Part shown: positions 1 through 6,916 of the stretch, piece after piece
How the letters are laid out: every line of letters begins with the position of its first letter
Position numbering within the stretch: the first letter of the stretch is position 1
Assembly (NCBI GenBank): GCA_022706175.1
Contig: JAKJDB010000004.1
Location: forward strand, 1 to 18,919
DNA length: 18,919 bases
DNA from: Candidatus Zhuqueibacterota bacterium
GTDB taxonomy: Bacteria > KSB1 > UBA2214
Direction of reading: 5' to 3'
The notes under the pieces: model-generated
What the model was told of the DNA's origin: nothing
The model's database searches: none
What the model saw: the letters and a program-made list of their open reading frames with translations, nothing else
Position numbers and translations under genes: made by a program

Positions 1-1
1 T

Positions 2-448
2 GGGGGGCATCTGGCGATGATGGCCGCCTATGCTGCGGAGGCTTCGCTGCTGCACAATGAGAGCTGCGGGGATTCTGCCAATTTTAAAGTGCGGGCCGTG
101 GTTTCCATCTATGGCCCCAGCGATTTGACCACGCCGGTTGCGCGGGAAAATTCCGCGGTGATCAGATTTCTCGGCAAAACCTGGGTTCAGGCACCTGATC
201 TCTATGCGCAGGCGTCGCCGTTGTTCTGGATCGACGGCCAGGATCCTGCAACGCTTCTTTTTCACGGCACATTGGATGAACTGGTGCCTGTGGCCCAGTC
301 CGATTCCCTGGCGGCCCGGCTGCAGCAGATGCACGTACCGGTCGTTTATCATCGGCTGCGCGGCTGGCCGCATACCATGGACTTGTCCCAGCGGGTGAAC
401 GACTATTGTGTTTATCACATGAGCGAGTTTTTTAAAAAATATCTTTAG
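2..448 (+). CDS. alpha/beta hydrolase (esterase/lipase-like), C-terminal part
   Basis: This is the 3' portion of a gene that enters from outside the window; the frame is open to the first base. The first codons read GGHLA, which is the tail of the alpha/beta-hydrolase nucleophile elbow (GxSxGGHLA), so the catalytic serine lies just beyond the edge. Counting from the internal ATG at 17, the acid is probably Asp87 in HGTLDELVP (275-277) and the histidine His119 in GWPHTMD (371-373). The order and spacing are normal for the BD-FAE/carboxylesterase-type hydrolases. Such enzymes hydrolyse ester bonds; the substrate cannot be told from this piece. The stop lies 44 bases before the preferred start of the S66 peptidase gene, so the two are probably co-transcribed. 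The ATG at 17 is not the real start. Confidence 0.85.
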   Translation, partial: GGHLAMMAAYAAEASLLHNESCGDSANFKVRAVVSIYGPSDLTTPVARENSAVIRFLGKTWVQAPDLYAQASPLFWIDGQDPATLLFHGTLDELVPVAQSDSLAARLQQMHVPVVYHRLRGWPHTMDLSQRVNDYCVYHMSEFFKKYL

Positions 449-492
449 CAAAGCGGCGCCTGGTGCGCTGCAGACAGGAGATGGAGCAAACT

Positions 493-1527
493 ATGCCTAC
501 CAACGAATGGAGCCGCCGTGAATTCATCGGCGGCGTGTCGATCACGCCGGCACTGGCGTTGGCCGGTCAGCGCGATAGAGCGATGATCAAACCGCCTGCC
601 CTGCGTCCCGGAGCGACCATCGGTCTGGTGGCCCCGGCCAGCCCGGTCTTTGAGCCCAGTGAAATCCGTGAGGGCAAGGCGGCCCTGGAGGCGCTCGGTT
701 TTCGCGTCAAGGTGGCTGAGCACATCGGCCGCAAATGGGGTTATCTGGCCGGCAGCGACCAGGAGCGCAGTGAGGATGTGATGAACATGTTTCTCGATCC
801 GGAGGTGAGCGCCATCGTCGCTCTGCGCGGAGGATACGGCGCTCTGCGCATCCTGCCCTATCTCGATTATGAAGCCATACGAAGAAATCCTAAAATACTC
901 CTTGGTTACAGCGATGTGACCAGCCTGCATCTGGCGATCCATAAGCTGGCCGGCATTGTCACCTTTCACGGACCGGTGGCGTTGTCCACGTTCAACGAGT
1001 ATTCCACCCGTTATTTTCGCAAAACCCTGATGCAAACCCAGGCGGTCGGCGTGATCGAAGAGCCTGCCGCCGGCCTTCCGGCGCTGCAGACGTTCGGCAA
1101 AAAGAGCGGCCGGGTCCAGGGCGCTCTGGTGGGCGGCAACATGACGTTGGTCTGCGCCGGACTGGGCACGCCCTATGAGATCGAGACGCAGGACAGGGTG
1201 CTGTTTCTCGAAGAGGTCGGTGAAGAGCCCTATGCTCTGGACCGCATGCTCACCCAGCTGGATCAGGCGGGGAAATTGCGCAGCTGTCGCGCCATCCTCC
1301 TTGACCGTTGCGCCAAGTGCGGGCCGGCTGACTATAAGCCGGCCTTTCAAAACACGCTGTCTGTGGAGGAGATCATCAGCGACCGGCTGGGCCAATTGGA
1401 TATTCCGGTCCTGTTCGGCCTTTCCCTGGGCCATGTGGCCGACAAGCCGGTGCTGCCGCTCGGCGTGCAGGTGGCGGTGGATGCGGACCAGCGACGTTAC
1501 GAAATTCTAGAGCCTGCGGTAAGCTGA
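493..1527 (+). CDS. LD-carboxypeptidase (peptidase family S66), Tat-exported
   Basis: Serine peptidase of the S66 family (LdcA/MccF type), which removes the terminal D-residue from murein tetrapeptides or cleaves related amide bonds. I choose ATG 493 over the upstream in-frame ATGs at 463 and 481. A purine-rich GGAG (482-485) sits 7 bases before it, and the protein then begins with a compact twin-arginine signal, SRREFIGG, followed by a hydrophobic stretch ending ALALA. In numbering from 493 the nucleophile is Ser140 in GYSDVT, the glutamate is 240 or 241 in FLEEV, and the histidine is 314 in LGHVADKP. The GGNMT and LGTPYE motifs between them also fit the family. The length (344 residues) is normal. 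A Tat signal implies a folded periplasmic or envelope enzyme. Murein recycling is normally cytoplasmic, so an envelope role or another peptide substrate is possible. Confidence 0.88.
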   Translation: MPTNEWSRREFIGGVSITPALALAGQRDRAMIKPPALRPGATIGLVAPASPVFEPSEIREGKAALEALGFRVKVAEHIGRKWGYLAGSDQERSEDVMNMFLDPEVSAIVALRGGYGALRILPYLDYEAIRRNPKILLGYSDVTSLHLAIHKLAGIVTFHGPVALSTFNEYSTRYFRKTLMQTQAVGVIEEPAAGLPALQTFGKKSGRVQGALVGGNMTLVCAGLGTPYEIETQDRVLFLEEVGEEPYALDRMLTQLDQAGKLRSCRAILLDRCAKCGPADYKPAFQNTLSVEEIISDRLGQLDIPVLFGLSLGHVADKPVLPLGVQVAVDADQRRYEILEPAVS

Positions 1528-1550
1528 TCCTTTTTCCGCATCCTCTCTTT

Positions 1551-1581
1551 TTGTCGCTATGTATATAATGCCGGTTAAATT
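1551..1581 (+). promoter_or_regulatory. possible promoter for the secreted-protein cluster
   Basis: The 125-base gap before the gene at 1653 holds a perfect TATAAT at 1564-1569, but no good -35 box stands 16-18 bases upstream of it. An alternative is TTGTCG (1551-1556) with TAAATT (1576-1581), at a long 19-base spacing. Neither is convincing alone. The position is right for starting the cluster 1653-4986. Confidence 0.2.
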
Positions 1582-1652
1582 CAACACGCATTTTCAGGCA
1601 ATCAGGCAGGGGAGGCGGTGCCTACGACGAGATAAAAGTTCAAAGGAGTTTC

Positions 1653-2633
1653 ATGATCAAACGGTACAGCATCTTTTGCTTTTTTCTGCTGTGGTTTACA
1701 GGGCTTGCCAGCGCACCCTTGCTCAGGGCGGCGGCCACCCTGTCGTGGAATCCCGTCACTCAAAACACCGCCGGTGGATCTGTGGCCGCGCCGGTGTATT
1801 ATTATGTCTATCGCGACACCTTTCCCTCTTTTCAGCCCGGCGACCCTACATTCCTTGTCGCTACTACCGACACCTTTTTCCTGGATACCGATGGCCGCCT
1901 GAATGATCCGGCTAAAAATCTCTTTTATCGGGTAAAAGCGGTCGATGCGTGGGGCAACGAATCCGACTATTCGCAAACCACGGGCGAGACGCCCTTTGTC
2001 TTGACCGGCGTTGGTGTCTGGTTGGGATCCGCCTATCAGGCGGAGGCGGATTCGATGGTCTGCGCTCTGAAAGACCTCGATCTGCTGCCGTTTCTCTCGC
2101 CCTATCCCGAGTCGCCCCGCCATGCTCCGGCGTTCGCCGAACCGCCGGTGGACTGGCTGCTGGTGCAGTTGCTCCGCCCCGGAGATCTGCAGGTGGTTGG
2201 CCAGAAATCCTTCCTGTTGCAGAGCGACGGCACCGTCACCGAGCTGGACGGCAAGAACAGCGTGCTGGGCATCCCGGGCGCAGAGCCCGGCCTCTATCAT
2301 GTCCGCATTCGCCACCGCAATCATTTGGCCGCAACCACGCAGCAGGCGCTTGCGCTTAACGACTACAGCGCGGAAAGAGTGGATTTCCGGGCGGATAGTT
2401 CTTTGTATGCCGCGCCAGAGTCCGCCTGTCGGTTGGGGCCCGAAGCATGGGGCCTATGGCCCGGCGATCTGGATCAGGACGGCGCCATTTCGGAAACGGA
2501 TTATGACCTTTGGCGCGCGCAAGCGCAGTCCGATGTGTTGGGCTACCAACGCGCGGATCTCAATTTTGACGGACGTGTGACGACGCGGGATTACGTCATC
2601 TGGTATCGTAACGCGAGGAGGACAGCGCCATGA
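1653..2633 (+). CDS. secreted FnIII-like and dockerin-like protein
   Basis: A 326-residue exported protein. Residues 1-27 form a signal peptide (basic MIKR, hydrophobic core, a probable cleavage site near ASA or RAAA). Residues about 28-112 look like a fibronectin type III domain (LSWNPV, YYYVYRD, LFYRVKAVDAWGNES). Residues 121-246 form a module that also occurs in the next gene, with VDWLLVQL and IRHRNHLA as its best-conserved strings. Residues 270-320 are a dockerin-like pair of calcium loops, DLDQDGAISETD and DLNFDGRVTTRD, both with the canonical D-x-[DN]-x-D-G pattern. It has no catalytic motif and no C-terminal sorting domain. AAAGGAG at 1642-1648 is the ribosome site. The stop overlaps the next ATG (ATGA), so the two genes are translationally coupled. 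A structural or adhesive surface role is inferred. Confidence 0.8.
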   Translation: MIKRYSIFCFFLLWFTGLASAPLLRAAATLSWNPVTQNTAGGSVAAPVYYYVYRDTFPSFQPGDPTFLVATTDTFFLDTDGRLNDPAKNLFYRVKAVDAWGNESDYSQTTGETPFVLTGVGVWLGSAYQAEADSMVCALKDLDLLPFLSPYPESPRHAPAFAEPPVDWLLVQLLRPGDLQVVGQKSFLLQSDGTVTELDGKNSVLGIPGAEPGLYHVRIRHRNHLAATTQQALALNDYSAERVDFRADSSLYAAPESACRLGPEAWGLWPGDLDQDGAISETDYDLWRAQAQSDVLGYQRADLNFDGRVTTRDYVIWYRNARRTAP

Positions 2634-3859
2634 AGCCCTGTCAGCCGACTGCGCCGGCCTGTTTACAGCGCCCGAGTCTGTATCGCCCTCGTTCCGTTGC
2701 AAGAACCCGCATCCTACGGAGTGTGATCCTGTTGCTTTGCGCTCTGGTGTCGCCCCTGGCGGCTGAGGAGTGCGCGTTTCGACTGATCGTGACCGCCAAC
2801 CAGGCGAGGGTCGACGGCGATTTTTTTGTCGACCTGCAGATGAGAACAGCCGAAGCGAGTCCGTCGCCGCGTCGGCTGCATTCATTGACCCTGGATGTCC
2901 ATCACGCCGGTGCGCTGGCCGCTTATTCCGACACCTGCGCGGTGAATTGGGCGCTCGGCCCGGGCTATGAAGCGAGCGTCAGCAAACTCGCCGGCTATTA
3001 TCGCGTGCTGGTGACCGCCAACGGCGTCTCCGGTTCAGACGCCGCCTGGTCTGCGACCGGCGATTGGCAAAGGCTGGTGACGCTGCGCTGGAAGATCGCT
3101 GCCGTGTCAGGCTCTTACGAAGTGGCCATGCTCGTGGATACGGATGCCGCCGCTTATTTTATCGATGCGCCGCCCAGCGATCCAGCGGAATGGAGTACAA
3201 CGCCCAAAGCACCGGCAGACTTGAAATTGGCGGCCAAGCTGTTTTTGCAAGGGCCCTATTCAGCCGCCGGCGACACCATGAGCACAGCTCTGTGTACCAG
3301 CGACTTTATCCCCAAAATCTCACCCTATGCTGAAGACCGTCGCACGTTGGACACGGTTCCGGCCGCGGTGACCGATTGGCTGCTGCTGCAGCTGCGCAGC
3401 AGCGCGACCGGCGCCGTTGTGGCCTCGAGGAGCGTGCTGTTGCGTAAAGACGGCCGAGTGGTGGGTGATGACGCGATTACGGAAGAGGTTGTCATTCCCT
3501 CGCTGGAAGGGGAAAAGGAGTACTATGTTGTGGCCAGGCACCGGAACCATCTCGGCGTGATGAGCGCTCATAGCCTGGCTTTGAACGCAAACACAGCCGC
3601 AGAGCATGATTTCACCAGCGGAGCGGATCAATACTATGGAGGAAATGGGAAACAGCTGGAAGCAGGCTGCTACGGATTATATTGTGGTGATGCCAATGGG
3701 AATAGTTGGGTTAATGCAACAGATTACTCGTTCGTGTTTGAATATATTGGCTTCAATGGATACTCCGGATCCGACGTCAATTTAAATGGCTGGGTAAATG
3801 CTACTGATTATAATTATATCTATGGAAACATTGGCGTAAATTCTAACAGTCCAAAATAA
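2630..3859 (+). CDS. secreted protein with RHRNHL module and degenerate dockerin-like repeats
   Basis: A 409-residue exported protein. AGGAGG at 2616-2621 with 8 bases to the ATG fixes the start, which gives a long basic N-region before the hydrophobic core ILRSVILLLCALV and a likely cut after PLAA (about residue 45). Residues 48-200 are probably an all-beta domain of unknown family, perhaps cohesin-like in fold (a guess from layout). Residues 203-330 repeat the module of the previous protein (TDWLLLQL, ARHRNHLGVMSA). Residues 352-402 are two dockerin-like loops, DANGNSWVNATD and DVNLNGWVNATD. In both, the fifth loop position is Asn instead of Asp, so calcium binding may be weakened. Base composition falls sharply from about base 3620 to the end. 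Eleven bases separate it from the next gene. I know of no specific function. Confidence 0.78.
   Translation: MKPCQPTAPACLQRPSLYRPRSVARTRILRSVILLLCALVSPLAAEECAFRLIVTANQARVDGDFFVDLQMRTAEASPSPRRLHSLTLDVHHAGALAAYSDTCAVNWALGPGYEASVSKLAGYYRVLVTANGVSGSDAAWSATGDWQRLVTLRWKIAAVSGSYEVAMLVDTDAAAYFIDAPPSDPAEWSTTPKAPADLKLAAKLFLQGPYSAAGDTMSTALCTSDFIPKISPYAEDRRTLDTVPAAVTDWLLLQLRSSATGAVVASRSVLLRKDGRVVGDDAITEEVVIPSLEGEKEYYVVARHRNHLGVMSAHSLALNANTAAEHDFTSGADQYYGGNGKQLEAGCYGLYCGDANGNSWVNATDYSFVFEYIGFNGYSGSDVNLNGWVNATDYNYIYGNIGVNSNSPK
3236..3619 (+). repeat. second copy of the shared RHRNHL module
   Basis: This stretch encodes residues 203-330 of the gene at 2630. It corresponds along its length to residues 121-246 of the gene at 1653 (bases 2013-2390). 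Shared landmarks in the same order are M-x3-L before SPY, DWLL-x-QL, LL-x-x-DG, RHRNHL and ALALN. The DNA is too diverged for a recent duplication. It is listed as a protein-level repeat. Confidence 0.7.
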
Positions 3860-4400
3860 GGGAGCATAGGATGAAAAAAGGTTATCATCGTTTTGGTTTG
3901 CTGGTTTTAATATTGCTAGTAATTTCCTTTGCATCCATCAATGCAGGAACTATTCAGATATCTTTGTTAGGCACTGATCCGCTGGTTGTCGATGTGAAGG
4001 GAGTCGGTTCCGATCAGCAAGCTAGGAGTATTAGCCTGTTTGTGTATTTTAGGGATGACGGCATCACTGATTTGGCAAGGGAAAATGTTAACAGCCAGGT
4101 TATGACAGATCTTTTTGCATGGGGTTCTCTATTAGAGACAAAGGAGATTAACACAGGCAGCTGGTTAAAGGGGGGACACACTTATACAAGATGCATAAAT
4201 TATGCACTGGCTAATCTGACCGGGACTTTTGATGATTATTGGACCACAACGGGAATTCCGGCATTAATTTTAGATTTTTCTTCTGTCGGCTCTGGGCACG
4301 TTTTTATAGAGTCTCAAGGTCCTGATGCTTTTACTGATTGGTCAAATAATCCCCATACCGTTACCTATGCCAACCAGGATGTCACCCTTCCGGTTGAGCT
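3620..4400 (+). other. AT-rich composition island across two genes
   Basis: Base and codon use change here without any break in the reading frames. By hand count, 3901-3960 has 20 G+C in 60 bases, while 2221-2280 in the neighbouring gene has 42 in 60. Inside the island TTA, ATA, AGA and AAT codons are common; outside it CTG, CGC and GCC dominate. The left edge falls where the shared module of the 2630 gene gives way to its dockerin part. The right edge falls at the start of the FnIII-like domain of the 3871 gene, and the most GC-rich sequence resumes near 4720. Module exchange or transfer is inferred. Confidence 0.65.
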
Positions 4401-4986
4401 CTCTGCTTTTTCAGCGATCATGGAGAATGGCCGTGTTCTGTTGAAATGGACCACCGAAAGCGAGCGGGATAATTTAGGGTTCAACATCATGCGGGCTGAT
4501 GAAAAAGAGGGAGCGTACAAAAAAATAAACAGCCGATTGATCGAAGGCGCCGGAAATTCGACAACCCGAACGGAATATCAGTATTATGATGATCGCGATA
4601 TTCATGTCAACACGACTTATTACTATAAACTCCAGGATCTGGACATCAACGGCGGCAGCCGAATAAATGGTCCGGTGGAGGTGTTTGTTGATCGCGTGTT
4701 CATCCCCGATCAATTCTATCTGAACCAAAACCATCCCAACCCTTTCAATCCCAGCACGGCCATTCGATACGGCCTGCCGGAGGCGGCCAACGTGCGCGTG
4801 GAGGTGTATAACCTGCGCGGTGAACTGGTGCGGATTCTGCAAAACAGCAGCCAGTCTGCCGGCGCCTATGAACTGATCTGGGACGGCCGCAACAGCAGCG
4901 GACAGACCGTTCCCAGCGGCGTCTACCTCTATCGGCTTTCGGCCGGCAACTTTGTCGAAACAAGAAAAATGTTGTTCACCAAATAG
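3871..4986 (+). CDS. secreted protein with C-terminal sorting domain (T9SS-like)
   Basis: A 371-residue exported protein. AAGGGAG (3858-3864) precedes the ATG by 6 bases. Residues 1-25 are a signal peptide (MKKGYHRFG, then a Leu/Ile-rich core ending SINAG). Residues 26-173 are an unrecognised, probably beta-rich domain. Residues 174-273 are FnIII-like, with the phrase LPVELSAFSA and then YYYKLQDLD, a linker-domain style seen before sorting domains in FCB proteins. Residues 281-371 are the FlgD-Ig-like/Por-type C-terminal domain (YLNQNHPNPFNPST, VYNLRGELVR, GVYLYRLSAG, ending KMLFTK). Such domains direct export by the type IX system in Bacteroidota; in KSB1-like lineages the route is less clear. 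The gene is the last of the cluster and is followed by a terminator. Its first half is AT-rich, its last third GC-rich. Confidence 0.85.
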   Translation: MKKGYHRFGLLVLILLVISFASINAGTIQISLLGTDPLVVDVKGVGSDQQARSISLFVYFRDDGITDLARENVNSQVMTDLFAWGSLLETKEINTGSWLKGGHTYTRCINYALANLTGTFDDYWTTTGIPALILDFSSVGSGHVFIESQGPDAFTDWSNNPHTVTYANQDVTLPVELSAFSAIMENGRVLLKWTTESERDNLGFNIMRADEKEGAYKKINSRLIEGAGNSTTRTEYQYYDDRDIHVNTTYYYKLQDLDINGGSRINGPVEVFVDRVFIPDQFYLNQNHPNPFNPSTAIRYGLPEAANVRVEVYNLRGELVRILQNSSQSAGAYELIWDGRNSSGQTVPSGVYLYRLSAGNFVETRKMLFTK

Positions 4987-4997
4987 CCCTTCTGATC

Positions 4998-5026
4998 CAG
5001 GGTTGGATGCTTGTCAGCCAACCCTG
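4998..5026 (+). repeat. perfect 9-bp inverted repeat after the cluster
   Basis: CAGGGTTGG (4998-5006) pairs perfectly with CCAACCCTG (5018-5026) around an 11-base loop, 12 bases after the stop of the sorting-domain gene. There is no T-run after it, so alone it is not an intrinsic terminator. It may protect the mRNA 3' end or act with the terminator just downstream. Confidence 0.55.
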
Positions 5027-5050
5027 AACATCATGCAGCGCCATTTCATC

Positions 5051-5079
5051 CGCCCGGCCGGCCCCCGGGCGTTTTTTTT
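5051..5079 (+). terminator. rho-independent terminator of the secreted-protein cluster
   Basis: CGCCCGG (5051-5057) and CCGGGCG (5065-5071) form a 7-bp all-GC stem with a 7-base loop, followed directly by eight T (5072-5079). It ends transcription of 1653-4986 on the plus strand. Confidence 0.85.
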
Positions 5080-5091
5080 AATAAAAATGAA

Positions 5092-5120
5092 TTGCTTTTA
5101 GCTTTGGAAATCTCTATTTT
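5092..5120 (+). promoter_or_regulatory. possible promoter for the four-helix-bundle gene
   Basis: TTGCTT (5092-5097) and TATTTT (5115-5120) are 17 bases apart in the AT-rich gap between the terminator and the gene at 5159. This fits a weak sigma70-type promoter. In such AT-rich DNA chance matches are common. Confidence 0.25.
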
Positions 5121-5158
5121 TTAACAACTATATCACTGTTACTCAAAGGATTGACTCT

Positions 5159-5533
5159 ATGGAAAACAAACGGGTTGAGAACTACCGCGATCTGCAAGTC
5201 TGGCAGATGAGTCACGAACTGGCGCAAAAAGTGTTCGAGTCGGGCAAGAAATTTCCCCGCAGCGAGCGGGATCGCATGGCCCAGAAAATGCGCGACCTGG
5301 TCGTGCAGATACCCATGAACGTGGCCATGGGATTTCAAAAGCGCAACCGCCAGACCAAAGTTTACTTTTATCGCGCAGCGCTGACCGCAACCGAACAGCT
5401 CGACTATTATCTGCTTCTGGCCAAGGATCTGGGCTACCTCAAGCACAGCAACGAACTGGTTGAGCAGCTCGACAACATTGAAAAAAAGCTCAAAGGCCTT
5501 TTGCGTTCTGTGGCCGGCAATGAGAAATCCTGA
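5159..5533 (+). CDS. four helix bundle protein (IVP / S23 family)
   Basis: A 124-residue, mostly alpha-helical protein of the family first found in 23S rRNA intervening sequences (Pfam four-helix-bundle/23S rRNA IVP). Recognisable family features in order are YRDLQVWQMSHELA at the N-terminus, KFPRSERDRMAQKMRD, the VQIPMNVAMGF stretch (usually S-I-P-x-N-I-A-E-G) and LLLAKDLGYL. Family members form pentameric bundles; no cellular role is firmly known. No rRNA surrounds this copy, so it is a free-standing chromosomal gene. AAAGGA (5145-5150) lies 8 bases before the ATG. It ends 38 bases before the peptidase gene and may share its transcript. The usual Glu after Ala in the central motif is Met here. 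Confidence 0.85.
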   Translation: MENKRVENYRDLQVWQMSHELAQKVFESGKKFPRSERDRMAQKMRDLVVQIPMNVAMGFQKRNRQTKVYFYRAALTATEQLDYYLLLAKDLGYLKHSNELVEQLDNIEKKLKGLLRSVAGNEKS

Positions 5534-5571
5534 TTGTCTGCGCCCCTGTGTCCCCTTTCCGGAGTTTGATC

Positions 5572-6759
5572 ATGGATCTTTCCGCCATACAATCTGCGCT
5601 TCAAGCCGCCGGTGTGGACGGCTGGTTGTTCTACGACTTTCATAATCGCGACCAGATCGCAGCGCGTATATTGTCCATGGACACTCATCGTTTCGCCTCC
5701 CGGCGATGGTTCTATTACATTCCGGCCCAAGGCGAAGCGCAAAAACTGGTGCACCGCATCGAACCGTGGCGCTGCGATCATCTGCCCGGCGCCAAACACA
5801 TTTATCTGCCCTGGCAGGAGCTGCACCACCTGCTCAAGACCATGCTCGGCCCGGCAAAAAAAATCGCCATGCAGTATTCTCCCCTCAACGCGGTTCCCCC
5901 GGTTTCCATCGTCGATGCCGGCACCGTCGAGCTGATCCGCAGCTTCGGCGTAGAAATCGTCTCCAGCGCGGATCTGGTCGGCCGCTTTGAATCCCATCTC
6001 TCCATCGCGGACTGGGAGTCTCATCAGAAAGCCGGCCGGCTTATGCAGATGGTCAAAGACGAAGCGTTCAAAGAGATCAGTCGGCGCATCAAGGACGAGG
6101 ATGCGCCCCGAGAGATTGAAATCCAGCGGTTCATGCAGGATCTCATGAAGCGGAACAATCTGATCGCCGAAGATGGGCCGGTGGTTGCGGTGAACGAGCA
6201 TGCGGCTGATCCGCATTTTGAACCCACCGAGAGCAACAGCTTAAAGATGAAAAAGGGGGACTTGGTTTTGCTGGATCTGTGGGCGAAGCAGAATGCAGCC
6301 GGCAGCATCTATTATGACATCACCTGGATGGGCTATATCGGCGAGACCGTGCCTGATGCGCACGAATCGATCTTTCAGATCATCCGCCGCGGCCGCGATG
6401 CCGCCCTGCAGTGCGTGCAGGAGCATTTTCGCAACCGTCAGGCGCTCCACGGCTGGGAGGTGGATGAGGTGTGCCGCAAGGTGATTGTGGAAGCGGGTTA
6501 CGGCGATTACTTTACCCACCGCACCGGTCATAATATCGGCGAACAGGTGCATGGCAACGGCGTCAATATCGATAATCTGGAGACCAAGGATGAGCGCTTG
6601 ATCTTGGCCGGGACCTGCTTTTCCGTTGAGCCCGGGATCTATCTGCTGGATGAAAAACGGGGCTATCGAACCGAGATCGATGTGTTTGTGACCGAAGAGG
6701 GCCAGGTCGACGTCACCGGAGCGATTCAGGAAAAGATCGTGCCGATTTTAACCTTGTAA
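5572..6759 (+). CDS. M24 family metallopeptidase (Xaa-Pro aminopeptidase-like)
   Basis: A 395-residue pita-bread-fold peptidase of the Xaa-Pro aminopeptidase/prolidase group, probably cytoplasmic (no signal peptide). Start 5572 is preferred to the in-frame ATG at 5548 because CCGGAG (5559-5564) stands 7 bases before it and MDLSAIQSAL begins the usual N-terminal domain. Residues 1-140 are the creatinase-type N-domain; residues about 150-390 are the catalytic domain. All five metal ligands are present: Asp235 (LLDLW), Asp249 (YYDIT), His320 (RTGHNIG), Glu353 (SVEPG) and Glu368 (RTEID). Two divalent metals are expected. The His215 region (PHFEPT) matches the substrate-side histidine loop. A strong terminator follows. 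The substrate is probably proline-containing peptides, but some relatives act on other amide bonds. Confidence 0.88.
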   Translation: MDLSAIQSALQAAGVDGWLFYDFHNRDQIAARILSMDTHRFASRRWFYYIPAQGEAQKLVHRIEPWRCDHLPGAKHIYLPWQELHHLLKTMLGPAKKIAMQYSPLNAVPPVSIVDAGTVELIRSFGVEIVSSADLVGRFESHLSIADWESHQKAGRLMQMVKDEAFKEISRRIKDEDAPREIEIQRFMQDLMKRNNLIAEDGPVVAVNEHAADPHFEPTESNSLKMKKGDLVLLDLWAKQNAAGSIYYDITWMGYIGETVPDAHESIFQIIRRGRDAALQCVQEHFRNRQALHGWEVDEVCRKVIVEAGYGDYFTHRTGHNIGEQVHGNGVNIDNLETKDERLILAGTCFSVEPGIYLLDEKRGYRTEIDVFVTEEGQVDVTGAIQEKIVPILTL

Positions 6760-6803
6760 TGCCGCGCTCTGCACTGCCTTAATAATCTGTTCATTCATTT
6801 TAT

Positions 6804-6831
6804 GCCATCCCCAATGGGATGGCTTTTTTTT
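6804..6831 (+). terminator. rho-independent terminator after the M24 peptidase
   Basis: GCCATCCC (6804-6811) and GGGATGGC (6816-6823) form a perfect 8-bp stem with a CAAT loop, followed by eight T (6824-6831). On the minus strand the same stem is followed by ATAAAATG and not by a T-run, so it serves mainly the plus-strand unit 5159-6759. Confidence 0.9.
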
Positions 6832-6874
6832 ACTCCTGTCGGAAAAAAGTGAACCTGAATTCGATCAGGCGTAG

Positions 6875-6893
6875 CCGAGACAAACGGTTTCGG
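6875..6893 (-). other. stem-loop downstream of the GH28-like gene
   Basis: CCGAGAC (6875-6881) and GTTTCGG (6887-6893) can pair over 7 bp (one G-T pair) with a 5-base loop, 24 bases beyond the stop of the minus-strand operon. There is no T-run on the minus side, so a rho-dependent end or mRNA 3' protection is as likely as intrinsic termination. Confidence 0.25.
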
Positions 6894-6916
6894 GACAACG
6901 CCGGCCGGGAAAAGGT

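Noticed and set aside
445..1434. Long minus-strand frame opposite the S66 peptidase gene
   Set aside because: It is the complement-strand shadow of a clear S66 gene with intact catalytic motifs. Its protein has no recognisable domain and is rich in His, Gln, Ala and Arg as expected from antisense GC-rich codons.
5434..6216. Minus-strand frame overlapping the IVP and M24 genes
   Set aside because: It crosses two well-supported plus-strand genes and has no domain signal.
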